From positions 2,341,001 through 2,405,000 of the forward strand of contig JAWHQI010000257.1 in assembly GCA_033032865.1 (NCBI GenBank): 64,000 bases of DNA, in the 5' to 3' direction. Shown piece by piece: positions 1 to 10,960 of this stretch. A program made the position numbers and the translations under genes. Every line of letters starts with the position of its first letter. Position 1 is the first letter of the stretch. Source of the stretch: Dactylorhiza incarnata (taxonomy: Eukaryota; Streptophyta; Magnoliopsida; Asparagales; Orchidaceae). The notes beneath the pieces are model-generated. The model was not told the DNA's origin. It made no database searches and worked only from the letters and a program-made list of their open reading frames with translations.

Positions 1-107
1 GAGATCCTGGCATCTCCTGTTGTCAGTCAGGTCTTGCAGGAGGATTTGTAGCTGCTTCCCCCTTTGACGACGGCGAGGCGAGTTTAATTTCTTCTTCTCT
101 TCAGGCG

Positions 108-803
108 ATGACTTCCGCGGTAAGTGCGACTGACTTTACTCTGGTTGTTGCTTTCCCATTCTCATTAGCGTTTATATATTCTAATCGTTCATTTTCTTTG
201 CAAACCTGCGTTTTGAACAACGTTGCACACACATGGAATGATTGTTATGTGGGCCTTAAGGACGGCTACTTCGTCCTTCAGGAGGAGCTGAGCGCAACGA
301 AGAGCGCTTTATCTGATTCCAAGAAGAAGAGGGACCGTGACTCCGCCCGCATCCGACAGCTGGAGTCAGACGTTTCTTCAACCCGAGCAGAGGTTGAGAA
401 GCTGCGAGAGGAATGTGGAGGCAATAAGGCGCTTGCTCAGGATGCCCTTCGCCAGTTATCGGAGGCGCAAGGTGAGATATTCCGCCTGGAGAGAGAGCTG
501 GGCTTCTTGAGGAGCGAAGTGGACATGTTGTCATCCGCAGAGCAGAGCGTTGATGAGATCAAGACTACGGGGGTTGCCGAGTATAAGGATTCCCTGGATT
601 TCGTGGAGGAGTAGTTCTAGATCTTGGAGAAGCTTCGTGTTGATATCATGACCAAAGAGGTGGAGCCTTTGCTAGAGGATGAGTGTGAGGTCGCCTTTCA
701 GAGGGGCGTCCAGAAGACTCTTCGTATGATGGAGTGGAAATTTGGGTGCGATATTGCTGGACTTGGAGCTAGGGACCTCTCGGAGGATCTAGGATCATCC
801 TAA
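108..803 (+). pseudogene. Decayed coiled-coil gag-like gene of a plant transposon
   Basis: The open frame 108-614 encodes an Ala/Glu/Lys/Arg-rich heptad protein from about residue 55 to 150 (LQEELSATKSALSDSKKKR and similar), so a long coiled coil is visible. It stops at TAG 612-614 and again at TAG 618-620. The same frame then runs on through a segment with a GVQKTL motif to TAA 801-803. Coiled-coil proteins ending in this way are common in gag-like ORFs of plant transposons; that assignment is inference from resemblance. A GTAAGT right after the ATG exon (about 120) looks like a splice donor, so the first 40-50 residues of the frame may be intronic. The window begins inside the gene, so its 5' part is missing. 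Both premature stops could be CAG to TAG changes. Confidence 0.5.
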
Positions 804-1038
804 TGCAGGCAAGAATTGATCTTTGTATTGGTTGTATTTACTATTTATGTCTTGTTCTTTTCTTTTCCGGTTTTGTAGTCTCGTTCCGTTATGTACAACG
901 TTGTAGTGATGTCATTGTACCTTGTAACTCTATTATTTTATGTAGCATTTGTTCTTCCCTGTACTTGATAACTCATTGTTTTAGCCATTTTCCTTGTGGT
1001 GGTCGGGGGGACTGACTTCAAAGTTGATGGTGAAGAGT
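804..1038. other. 3' flank of the gag-like gene and start of split minisatellite
   Basis: AT-rich sequence without a gene follows the stop codon. The last 30 bases (about 1008-1038) match the end of the 87-88 bp minisatellite unit that resumes at 10388. This stretch is therefore the left half of the array disrupted by the CACTA element. Bases 1036-1038 are AGT, the left target-site duplication. Confidence 0.6.
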
Positions 1039-1063
1039 CACTACACCATATCATGCATTTGGT
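1039..1063 (+). repeat. CACTA left terminal inverted repeat
   Basis: Twenty perfect bases from CACTACACC, then one mismatch and GGTA shared with the right end (10363-10387). The left TSD AGT lies just outside. Confidence 0.88.
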
Positions 1064-1349
1064 AACGCTTAATTTGTAGCGGTTTAGTGCACGCTACCAA
1101 AGTTATTTATGGTAGCGTTTTTAAGCGCAACTGTAAATAAATAAACGCTACTACTACATATCATCCCGTAATTTCAAAGCTCGCAAGTAATTGGTGGCAG
1201 AAGAGGCGCTCTCCCGCATTACTTTCACGCTCTGGCTTATTTTGTAACGCCTCAATTTATTTAAAATTGGTTTTGAGGTGCGAATAGAGGTTATGGGGTG
1301 CGAATACAGGTTCTGGTCTGCAGTTAGTGCTTTGCTAGGTTTAAAATAA

Positions 1350-1644
1350 GGGCAATGTTATACGCAGTCCTATTCGTGTTGAACATTTTTCCTAAAAATG
1401 CACGCACAAGACGTATTGTCGCTCTGATTGAAACATGAGCGTATTTTTTGTAAATACGTCTTGCACATGCATTTTTAGGAAAAGTGTTCAACACGAAAGT
1501 TGTAGATCTCGACGATATCTACAACTTTCGTGTTGAACACTTTTTCTAAAAATGCATGTACATAGCGTATTTTCAAAAAACACTTAAAAATTCATAGGAA
1601 TTGGACTGCGAATAGCGAGAATAGGACTGCGTATAACATTGCCC
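1350..1644. mobile_element. Palindromic MITE inside the CACTA element
   Basis: Terminal inverted repeats of about 26 bp start GGGCAATGTTATACGCAGTC and are flanked by an 8-bp direct repeat TAAAATAA (1342-1349 and 1645-1652). Inside are two more nested inverted repeats. The central one pairs about 1,470-1,512 with about 1,518-1,560 around a 9-base loop, so most of the 295 bp can fold on itself. No coding sequence is present. An 8-bp TSD would fit hAT, but the GGG end is not typical of hAT, so the superfamily is left open. Confidence 0.78.
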
Positions 1645-1940
1645 TAAAATAAAACCTAAAACCCCAACCCTCCCTCTCCCCGATCTCCCTCCCTCTCAGA
1701 TCGCGTAAAACGGCCGCAACCCTCCCTCTCCCTCTCGTCGCACAGAGCAGCCCCCCCCCCCGATCCCTCTCCTCCCTCTCTCCCGTCGCCTCTCCCTCTC
1801 CCGTCGCCTCTCCCTCTCCCGTCGCCTCTCCCTCTCCCATCGCCCCTCCTCCCCGTCGGCCTGGAGCAGGGAAAACGCCGCCGAGCCCTCTCCTCCCTCC
1901 TCCCCTTTCTCTTCCAGTCTCCAACAAGAAGAGAGCAGCC

Positions 1941-2556
1941 GTGAGAAGCCCTCTCATCCGCCCGCAACCATCGTCGCCCACCCGAAGCAGCGTCGACTTT
2001 TTTGAAGCGCAAGCGCCTAGCGATGTCTACCTCGCCGACCTTCTCCTCTGGAACATGGAGCCGGACCTCCTGCAACAGATTGTTCCTGGACTTCTCTACA
2101 CACCATTATCCGGAGGATTTTCTTGCATTAAGGTGAAAGTCTTATTCGACCTTCTTCGATCACTGCTCTTGTATTGTTTGTTTTTTTGGGTGGTCTCTTC
2201 TGCTTGCCCCGGTCTCTTCTGCTAGCCCCGGTCCTAAGTGTATGTTTTTTTAATTTCAGTCTCTGTTTTCTCCGTTATGATCTCTGAACTTGACCATTTT
2301 GATCATTCCTGCATACAGATTGTTTACCAGGATTGCCAGGTATGATGATAATAATTTCCTGCATATTGCCCCTAGCACTGAAATGGTTAATACCATAAAT
2401 GAAGTTCTCTTTTTCCTGCTTGGTGTTTCCTCTTCAGAGAGATTGGAAAATGAACTCAACAAAATTTTCGATCCATCAATTTCTAATGGAATAAAAGTCC
2501 TCCCCCCTCCATATGGAGCTGATTCTGCCTGGTTCGGAGCGAAACTCATAAGCAAT
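1941..2556 (+). pseudogene. Captured gene fragment, F-box/actin-related protein (ARP8-like)
   Basis: Two exon-like blocks lie after a GC-rich, 5'-leader-like stretch (1650-1940). The first ends at 2132 before a GTGAAAG donor and reads as an F-box-like segment (SDVYLADLLLWNMEPDLLQQ). The second, 2438-2556, follows a pyrimidine-rich TTCCTCTTCAG acceptor and ends before GTAAGC; it encodes SNGIKVLPPPYGADSAWFGA. That PPPYGADSAWFGAK-type motif is characteristic of the C-terminal half of actin-related proteins, and in plants an F-box joined to an actin fold is the ARP8 layout. The bulk of the actin fold is missing. I infer a host gene fragment carried by the CACTA element; the family call is from memory of the motif and is moderately sure. 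Confidence 0.5.
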
Positions 2557-2569
2557 GTAAGCTAAATTA

Positions 2570-3498
2570 AGGGTCAGATGTCATGCAATATCAATTTGTT
2601 GATTATTAAATATGGATGATCAAGTGAATTGTGCAGAAAGTTTTTGAGGTGCTTCATATGTTTGTATTTAGTTGTTTTTTTAAGTAAACCATATGTGATC
2701 TGTATCCGCAACATTAAGCGTTAATTGTTAGAACATAAGCATCTAACTAAAACCAATTGATTGTAGGTGAAGGGCCACAAGATCTATACTAAGTGTACAA
2801 GACTATATTAGTTTCTTGATATGGGATTGTTCTCATCCGACACCAAAGGAGTTTGTAAAATTCAGGTTTCAATGAGTTGAACTTGAGCAGAGTTTACTTT
2901 GAAAATGTTGTTGACATTGTCAGGTAGTATTTTTAGATTTTAGAAAATTATTTTTATTTTGTCAATATCATTTGATATGGTGTAGTGTATGATATGATGA
3001 TATTGGTCGTGTTAGGCTAGTAGGAAAATCAATTTGCTGAAACAGCTGACCTGCTGCAGGACTGGAAAATCAATTTGCTGATATTGGTCGTGTTATCCTA
3101 ATGAGTAGATACTTTCAGATTTTTGTTCAAGCATATTGCTCTAATATAATTTCAGATTTTATTCAAGTATATAATGCTCTGTTGACAGCCTAACTGGCAT
3201 CCCTTTTTTCTCATAAAATGCCTATATATGGGTTGTCCATTATTCAAGCTACTTGCATTTGTTGATTGCTATTACTTTCTTTCCATCATGCATGAGTGTG
3301 CTGTCATTACTTGAATGCCATACCTACTAAGAAAAACACAGTTTGTGGACCCTCAACAGAACTAGTAGTGCTATATGAAATTACTGAACAGTTGAATGTT
3401 ATTGATGAGATATGATATATATACATATATATATATATAGTTATTGATGAGATATGAAATTACTGAACAGTTGGTTATTGATGATATACATTCTTCAG
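2570..3498. other. Non-coding CACTA interior with dispersed repeat and AT microsatellite
   Basis: No gene is visible. About 2727-2850 resembles a second stretch at 36770-36880 (shared blocks include ATTGGTTGTAGGTG-like, AGATCTATA and GTTTCTTGAT), so it is a diverged copy of a dispersed repeat. A short (TA)n run lies at 3414-3441 between two copies of a TTATTGATGAGATATGA motif. Confidence 0.45.
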
Positions 3499-3613
3499 GT
3501 AGATATATATGAAGGACATGCATAGATCTTATGTACCAGACAACAACTATTTGCTCTATTTGTTCAAGCAACAGGGAACTACTACCTGGATGGGATACCC
3601 TCATGAAAGTTGG
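3499..3613 (+). pseudogene. Possible captured exon of unknown gene
   Basis: A stretch bounded by TTCTTCAG and GTAAGTGG carries an open frame after an initial TAG, encoding SYVPDNNYLLYLFKQQGTTT followed by WMGYPHESW. Its codon composition is unlike the AT-rich surroundings and the splice borders are good, so it looks like another exon picked up by the CACTA element. I do not recognise the protein. Confidence 0.35.
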
Positions 3614-3772
3614 GTAAGTGGTTAACTATTTGCCGATCAACTTGGTGTAGGTTAGTTATGCAAGTTATTTGTATGGATTAATGAGCAGATTATGAATCAT
3701 TTTAGTTCGTACTGATATTATCTTTAATGGACATAATGGTGGGTAGTTGTTGAGAACTAGCTAGTCTTACTG

Positions 3773-6700
3773 TGTAACATCCCCCAGACAGCTAGACCCC
3801 CCCCCCCCCAGGTGAATCTGTCATGACAAGGTCGTGACAAGGTCATGACAAGGCCTTGGTAGTGTAGAAATCCCTTTATCTTAGGCAAGAGTAGGGTTGA
3901 AAGTGCCTTGGACTGCAAATAGTAATTTCCAGTGACCAAGATTAGGGTTGGACTTAGGGGCCTCAACTTGACCATTTGACCCCACCATAGTATCTCTAAC
4001 CCTTTAGGGGTCCCCTTAGGGCACCAAGGACCCATTGGGGTCAACCAAAGAGGCCAAATTGACCAAAGTCAACCATAACCCCCAAATTGGTCAAAGTAGC
4101 CTAATTGGAGTCAATTAACCTCCACCCTGCCAAATTGACCACTCATCTAGGTCTAGAATACCATAAGGGACCTAGTAGACCTAAAAGCCCCATCATGGGA
4201 CCCCCAGTGGTGCAAATTGACCAAAATGCCCTTTTTAGGTCAAAATGGCAATTCTTCACTAAGTGCCCTAATTGACCATCACCATATTAAATTGACCCTA
4301 CCCATAGTGTTATCATGTCATAGGGGACCCAGTGGACCAAAAAGCCCCATGACTGGGTCAACCCTAGGGCTCAATTTGACCAAAGTCAACTTAGCCTGTT
4401 TTGGTCAAATCAGCTTAAATTGGGTCAACTAAGGCTCATGTGACCAAATTGACCCCATCAATAGTTTCTAAACCTAATTTTGAACCCATTGGACCCAAAA
4501 GCCCCATCCTAGGGTCACCCAATTGGTCAATTGGACCAAAAGTCAAATTTGCCCAAATTAGGTCAAATCTCTTAAACCTAGCCCAATCCCTTTGGGCTAA
4601 CTCATTTGAGTGGTCAACCAGCCTAGTAGGCTAGCATTAAGCATGAGAGAGAGGGAAAAATCGGCCATGGTGAGTAGGAGAGAGAAAAACCTAATTTTGG
4701 AGTGAGAGAAGGAGGCCATTCATGGCAATTAAGGAGTTCCACCCCTTGGCCTCCCAAATTAACTCTCCCATTCAACTCCTCAGCCGATTAGGAGGAGTTT
4801 TCAGCAGTTACCAAGAAGGATTAAAGCAGGGGAGATGAATGGGGGCCGGCATTGGAGGAATTCGAAGAGGCCATTAATGGCAATGGGGGTTAAAGCCACC
4901 ATCACCCTCATTCGAACCCCCCATCATCTTCAGAAGCCAGAGAGGAGTTGAAACCCCCCCTTCCCCGAGAGGAATGAGCCATCTGTGCAAGGAGTTGGGT
5001 GGTGCCGAGATTTCCAAGGAGGAGCAATGGTGGTCGACGGCCGGAGCACCTAAACCCCCCAATGCAGGTCCGGTTCTTCTCCTCTACCCCAGTGGATAGA
5101 TCCACATCAAAAATCGCCAAGGATTGGGGCCAATTGGTCCCTAATCGAGTGGTCGAAATCTCCATTTTTTGGAGCTTTTTTTCCTAGCCTAAAGCCCGAT
5201 TCCGGCCACCTCCGGCCGGCCAACCACCCCCCATCGCCGGCCACCACCTCAACGGAGGTGGTGGAGGCATTGGTCGGCCGGGACGGCGCTCAGGTGGCCC
5301 GGAAATCCGCTTCCAAACCCGCCCAGGCGCGGGCAAATCTGAGCCTTAGGCTCAAGGAAGAAGATGAGCAGTAACCGCTCATCTTGCTTCAAGATGCGTG
5401 CTGGCTATTATTTTAAATACTATTATGTGATTTATTTGGTATTATTACTGGCAGAAATTGAAATTAATTACTAAAAATACTAGATGCCCTGTACAGAAAA
5501 AGTTCCCAACATAAAAGTTGTAGGCCTTGACCCCTAGGATAATACAAAATTGATTTCATCCAATTTGGAGCCCTGGTTTGACCTCAGCACCCATTCTAGT
5601 GCAAAGTTTGACTGAACTTTGAAAGGGTGCCCACACCAAACCACTAGTCCAAATGACTTGAAATTTGGACTGGTATTGAGTCATACCTAGGGTTGTAACA
5701 TATCCAAAAATCAGAATTTTTGGAGATTATTTTCCTAAAGTTTTTGTAGAAATTTAATAATCCTTACATAAATTATTTGGAGGGTCAAATGACCTCCAAT
5801 CTTCATCAAATTTTGGTGGAGTGTTTTTAGGGTCATGTTAAGCCCCTGGTTAAAATATCAACTCATTTGGAGCTCATTTGATTAGGTAATCATTAGGCCA
5901 AAGATTTGTCCATTTAGGGGAAATTTGTGAATAAGAGCTATTTGGGATTTTTCATGGTCAAACCACCTCCTATTGGAGTGGGACTCTGGCCACTGCCCTA
6001 ATATCACCCAAATCACCTCCAAGAGAGTTATGGGGTCATGGGGAGTTGGATTGCCCTAGGTCATGGAGTTGGAGCTCCTTGGTGTGCATTTAGCCAAGTA
6101 GAGATCCATTGACCAAATAGGCCCATAGAGACTTGAGTCTTCTTGGGGAGGTCAGTGGGATCATTTGAGCCCCCATGAGGAAGATTTGTGAGCATTAGAG
6201 TTGATTTGCTCAAGGCCATAGGGTTGATCCCTATAGAGTGGAATTTGGGGTTGTGAAGGACATAGGAGAGTTTGTCCTTGGAGAGAGGTGTATTGGACTC
6301 CCCTGAGTTCTGTAAGTGTTGTGACACCCTCATAAGAAGTTTGGGTGGATTTGGAGAAGTTTTGACCCTAACCCTAGGTTAAACCCTAAAGGGGTGCAAT
6401 TAGAGGCCAATGAAGGAAGAGGGGTCAAACCTTAATTATTTGACTTGAAATTTTGGGGAGATGGTCTTGGTGACCAGAGAATGCTACTGTGAGAAATTGG
6501 AGGGATTTGGAGTTGTCAACCCTAGGTAATAAACCCTTGGGTAGATTTGTAAATAATTAGGGTTTTGGGATTTAGGAGGAAATAATACTTAGTGATTAAC
6601 AATCTTCTGTTACCAACTTAGTTTTGATGTTATTAATCCCTGGAGATTTTGTTAGAGCCATTGGAAGACTTTTGGAGGTCCAAATTGTAATTATTCATAT

Positions 6701-9104
6701 TGTTGACAATTTTTGGGATGAACAATTTTAGGGTGTTAGTTTTCTGTAATTGCATGAAACTTTGCTGGATGACCTTTCATACCATTATGAACCCACAATA
6801 TTTTTCTCATAATTTATGGATTAATATTTTTGGTACCTCTAGTTCAATTTGGAATTAATTGCAAATATATCCTTTGTGGAAATTACAAATGTATCCTCTG
6901 TGGAACATGGTCAAACTTTGTAGGACTGAATAATTTAGTATGAATCACCTCTGTATTAAATTGCATAAGGTTTGGAGATCATATGAGGGTACCTCCTTTG
7001 GAATTTATTGGTAATAAATGAGTTTTGGAATTTTTAAAAATAGTAAATCTTGCTGGTTTTTCCTATGAATTCATATCCACTGATTATTAGGTACCCTTGA
7101 TTTATGTAAAATTGAGGCAGGCATTGGAAGTCAGGAAAGTATACTTGTAGTTCAAACCCTAGGAAATTGTGTTTTGGAAAAATGTCTTAAATATTATTAA
7201 TAATGGGAAAATTATGAAACTCTGGGTTTGATCTTAAACAGGTAGCATGGACCCCCAGTAAAATTGTTGGGTCATGGAGTTGACTAATTAGTGTACCTCC
7301 CTTCATGAGCATCAAAACGTTAAGGGTGGTCTGCGTTTAGCAATTTAGCAACCTTGGGGTACATTGATTGGAGAGGTGAGAAGTCTAATGGTGATCACTT
7401 GGATATGAGAGGACCCCTGGAGATAATTAGGGTTGATGAGTTCTGGGGTGGTGGGGTGCCACCCTTGGGGCAGGTCATCTTGGGATTGACGAAAGATCGT
7501 CCCTTCCCTTTAGTGTCTTAAAGCACTTAGGTTTAAACCAGGTGAAAAGTATTAAGAGGGTTTTCTTATGGGTAGATACCAATAATGCTAAGTGTCTTGG
7601 GAAAGGGAACGTTGGGGTGTCATCCCATTGTAGTTCCTAGTACCGTAGCGAGCCCCTTACAGGGTAACCCTCGGGAAGTCCAAGACTAACCCTAACTCAT
7701 AGGAGTAAGACATTGTACAAGATTAACTAATAACACACTCATCCACACCCTGTGGTTTCAGGAGTTTAGTTGGTTTGGTTGTACGAGCGGTGGGCTCGGT
7801 GGTTGTAGCAGCAGACTGGTTAGCCCGGGGAGCTTATGGTTCGGAAGGTTATTGATGGCGGGCAGGTTAGCCCGGGGAGCTTATGGCTCGGAAGGTTATT
7901 GATGGCGAGCAGGTTAGCTCGGAGAGCTTATGGCTCAGAGATAGGAAGTAGAACATGTTGCTTGTGCATTGAAGGTGGTGGGTCTTCGGTATTGGACGGT
8001 CGTTCACACCGACGTCAATACGTTGACTCGGCGAGTGTGGTATTTACACTTAGCCTTGAAAGTCTGGCGGTCCAGTCAGCAAGAGTACGCAGACGCTCCG
8101 CGGGTTTAGTGGAGGTGTACAATAGGTCTAGGTTAGGTAGTGTGAATACCAACCTAGAGGTGGGCGAGGCCCAACCCACCGCTTCCGTTTGCCACTACGG
8201 GAGTATCCTGGGAGTCTAGCTCGCTCCAAAAAGGGGGAACTAAAGGTCTATGCGCATAGAGTCGTAGTGGGTGAGTTGCACTTGTATGAACATAGCATAA
8301 AAGCATACTTTGCATGACATAGCATAAACATTGCATTCAACCTACCCCTAACGTATAAGTCGGTTATGGGACTTCTTATACGGTAGGCCCTGCTAAACGA
8401 CCCCTTGGTCTATAGGTTTGTATGGGCATTCCTATAAATCAATGGTTACTTTTTGCTACTACACTTACTGCTTACTACTCTTTATATACTTTTTACCATG
8501 CTCTTAATTACTGTTTCAATTATATAAATACACATGTGTAGTGTAGAAACATTCCATGTACCATCGTCACATGCTCTTTGTTATACCCCTTGCTGTCCTC
8601 CGCTTCATCCTCCCGCACGGTGCCTAGGAGCCATTGGGGGTGGGGTGGGGAACATAAGGCTTAGTCTTTTTGACTAACGGTCGGTGGACCATATCATTTT
8701 AGGGGTTCGAGGAGACGCAGCAACACCAGAGGCCGGAGCAGATGGAGGCGGGCCAGTCTAGTACAGGAGCACAGGATTCAGGATCTGTGAGTGATTAGTA
8801 GTTAGCTTCCGCGAGTGATCTTGTAGTGAGGATATGATGTACAGGGCATGAGCCCTCTTTATTATTGTAACCCTTGTATCTCTTTTATTCAGTTAATAGC
8901 TGTGGACATTTTCCTTTATGGTTTATAATTCATGTGATTATGTGGACTTGTCTTCTCTTTAATGTACTTTTCTTCGTGATCGATTTGGCCGGCAGGATCG
9001 GCGTTTTGTAGTGGCGACCTTCCCGAGTGAAGGTGTCACCGCAAAGCGGCGGTTCTGGGCCTAAGACCCGGTGGTTTTTGCAAAAAAAAAAATGGGGTCT
9101 TACA
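3773..9104. mobile_element. Giant solo LTR (5.3 kb) inside the CACTA element
   Basis: The unit starts TGTAACATCCCC and ends GGGGTCTTACA, which are near inverse complements with TG...CA termini as in LTRs. It is flanked by perfect 5-bp direct repeats TACTG (3768-3772 and 9105-9109). The first hundreds of bases do not recur at the other end and no gag or pol domain is visible, so this is best read as one very long LTR left by LTR-LTR recombination. Giant LTRs beginning TGTAACA are known from Ogre/Tat-type gypsy elements; that link is inference. Around 8850-8890 there is a possible transcript end (CTTTTATTCAGTTAATAGC region). A 47-bp tandem repeat lies at 7815-7940. Confidence 0.72.
7815..7940. 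repeat. 47-bp tandem repeat, about 2.7 copies
   Basis: The unit begins GGTTAGCCCGGGGAGCTTAT and contains TTCGGAAGGTTATTGATGGC. Copies start near 7817, 7864 and 7911 with a few substitutions. It lies in the solo LTR and shows no coding sense. Confidence 0.8.
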
Positions 9105-9600
9105 TACTGTATATGAATAATGATCAAATGTTCATAAATAGATTAAACTACATTTGCATAAAACCCATATTTCATCTAATTTTCTGTTATCTTCTTATTT
9201 ATTGTCACTTTTTTATTTCTGCTTCTGCTTCTATCTCTCAAAATAACTGAAAGACATTGGAATATATTTGTTAGGAACCGGAGGTGCATCTATTGGCAAC
9301 AAACCTTCTTTGAGAGTGGTGTTATTTGTATACTACTTTAGGCTATTCATAAACCATTACTCATTCTAAAATAGCCTTCTTTATTAAAAAGCCTAAAATC
9401 TAATATTATCAGAAGAGGATTTTGCTGCTTCTTTCTCTCTTTTTTTTTTCAATGGGTGGCTGTGATAGAATATTTTAGCTATGTTTGGTTTTGTATGTTG
9501 CGCGCTTATGCAAAATCTCTATTTTTTTTGTTATGTTTGTAGGAGAATGATGATGTTCCCAAAGTTTTTGTTACCACTCTCTTCCATAATGTTTTTGGCT
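9105..9600. other. CACTA interior without a gene
   Basis: AT-rich, intron-like DNA between the solo LTR and the exon-like ORF at 9621. Nothing else is recognised. Confidence 0.5.
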
Positions 9601-9620
9601 TGTGCGAACTGCATGTGCAG

Positions 9621-9852
9621 GTGATCGTGGGCAGCTTTATGTATTGCTGAAGCAAATCAAAGAGCAAGGCCATGACGAATCAACAAGGGGGGTGGAGGCC
9701 GAGCAAGCCGAGGATGACGAGCAGCAGCTCGCGCCATCGATCAGTATCCCGAGCCAAGGCCACACTTCATCGATGATGGGGGAATGGGTGAGCGCCCGCA
9801 ATGCTCACATGGCGGATAATATCGACTTGTCTACGGCGACATCATCACTAGG

Positions 9853-9887
<35 letters not shown>

Positions 9888-9898
9888 ATGGTTGATGC
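9621..9898 (+). pseudogene. Exon-like ORF near the right end of the CACTA element
   Basis: After a GCATGTGCAG acceptor-like site, the frame encodes an acidic, Gln/Ser-rich stretch (GDRGQLYVLLKQIKEQGHDE, then EAEQAEDDEQQLAP) and ends in a run of Arg-Glu made by a (GA)n microsatellite at about 9856-9886. GC content is higher than in the neighbouring CACTA sequence. It may be the last exon of a captured gene or of an accessory CACTA gene. I do not recognise it. Confidence 0.35.
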
Positions 9899-10362
9899 TT
9901 AGTATGTTGTGATGGGGGAGGAATAGATATATTGATTGTATTTATGAAGGGTTTGGGCTATCTCCCACCTTCTTTTTATTATTAATAAAAAAAATTATTT
10001 GAATTCTTTTACAAAAATAGCTATATTATCTCCATTATTATATTATTCAATTTAATAGAAAATAATTGAATTTATTAAACGTCTGACGATGAAGAATAAA
10101 TGTTGCCTAATACAAGAATAAACGCATGGCGATGAAGAATCGTAGTGATTGCTGTAGAATGGTATCGCTCATTAACCGCTACCATTGAAAGCTATAAATG
10201 CTATAATAGATGTACCTATGGTAGCGGTTTCAGGACGCCACAATATATTGTGTAACCACTACCATACCCTACGACCACGGCGGCAGATATAACACACACG
10301 CAACCGCTACCGTAGTCCTACAGTAGCGGGTTTTTCATATATAGTAGTGGTTTTTGAGTGCT

Positions 10363-10387
10363 ACCATATGCATGATATGGTGTAGTG
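10363..10387 (-). repeat. CACTA right terminal inverted repeat
   Basis: Ends in GATATGGTGTAGTG, the reverse complement of the left end. The right TSD AGT is at 10388-10390, immediately before the minisatellite resumes. Confidence 0.88.
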
Positions 10388-10960
10388 AGTATTAGTCTTC
10401 AAACCATTGGTGACCGTGAGAGGGACATGCCCTTACGGTTAGAGGGGGAACTGGCCCCAGAGTTGACAGTGAAGATCGTTAGTCTTCAAACCGATGGTAA
10501 CCGCGAGAGGGACAAGACCTTACGGTTAGAGTGGGAACTGACCCCAGAGTTAACGGTGAAGAGCGTTAGTCTTCAAACCGATGGTGCCCGCGAGAGGGAG
10601 AGGTCCTTACAGTTAGAGGTAGGAACTGACCCCAAAGTTGACGGTAACGAGCGTTAGTATTCAAACCGATGGTGACAGCGAGAGGGACATGCCCTTACAG
10701 TTAGAGGGGGGAACTGACCCCAGAGTTGACGGTGAAGAGCGCTAGCCTTCAAATCGATGGTGACCGCGAGAGGGACATGCACTTATGGTTTTAGGGGGGA
10801 ACTGGCCCCAGAGTTGACGGTGAAGAGCGTTAGTCTTCAAACCGATGGTGACTGCGAGAGGGACATCCCCTTACGGTTAGAGGGGGAACTTGCCCTAGAG
10901 TTGACAATGAAGAGCGCTAGTCTTCAAACCGATGGTGACCGCGAGAGGGACAAGCCTCTT
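10388..10960 (+). repeat. 87-88 bp minisatellite, about 6.5 copies
   Basis: The anchor TAGTCTTCAAACC or close variants start at 10393, 10480, 10567, 10655, 10743, 10831 and 10918, so the period is 87 or 88 bases. Units carry CCGCGAGAGGGACA and CCCAGAGTTGACGGTGAAGA. Eighty-seven is 29 codons and one frame stays open over several units, but later 88-base units shift it, so a protein is doubtful. A truncated first unit lies left of the CACTA element (about 1008-1038). Confidence 0.9.

Larger units (their letters stand above)
1039..10387. mobile_element. Non-autonomous CACTA (EnSpm/CMC) transposon, 9.35 kb
   Basis: The left end begins CACTACACCATATCATGCAT and the right end is its exact reverse complement; after one mismatch four more bases match. 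Each end is flanked by AGT (1036-1038 and 10388-10390), the 3-bp TSD expected of CACTA elements. Subterminal regions contain many short direct and inverted copies of a GGTAGCG/CGCTACC motif (1060-1150 and 10150-10370), as in this superfamily. No TNP2/TNPD transposase is seen, so the element must have been moved in trans. Its cargo includes gene-fragment exons, a MITE (1350-1644) and a 5.3-kb solo LTR (3773-9104). Without the LTR it would be about 4 kb. The element has split a minisatellite whose two halves join correctly when one AGT is removed. Confidence 0.88.

Noticed and set aside
1592..2075. Two Gly/Arg-rich minus-strand ORFs
   Set aside because: They are the reverse complement of a CCTCTCCCT-rich leader with a (CCCTCTCCCGTCGCCTCT)n repeat; low complexity, no family.
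3773..9104. A full LTR retrotransposon with two LTRs
   Set aside because: The two ends do not repeat each other and no gag or pol trace is present, so a solo LTR is the simpler reading.
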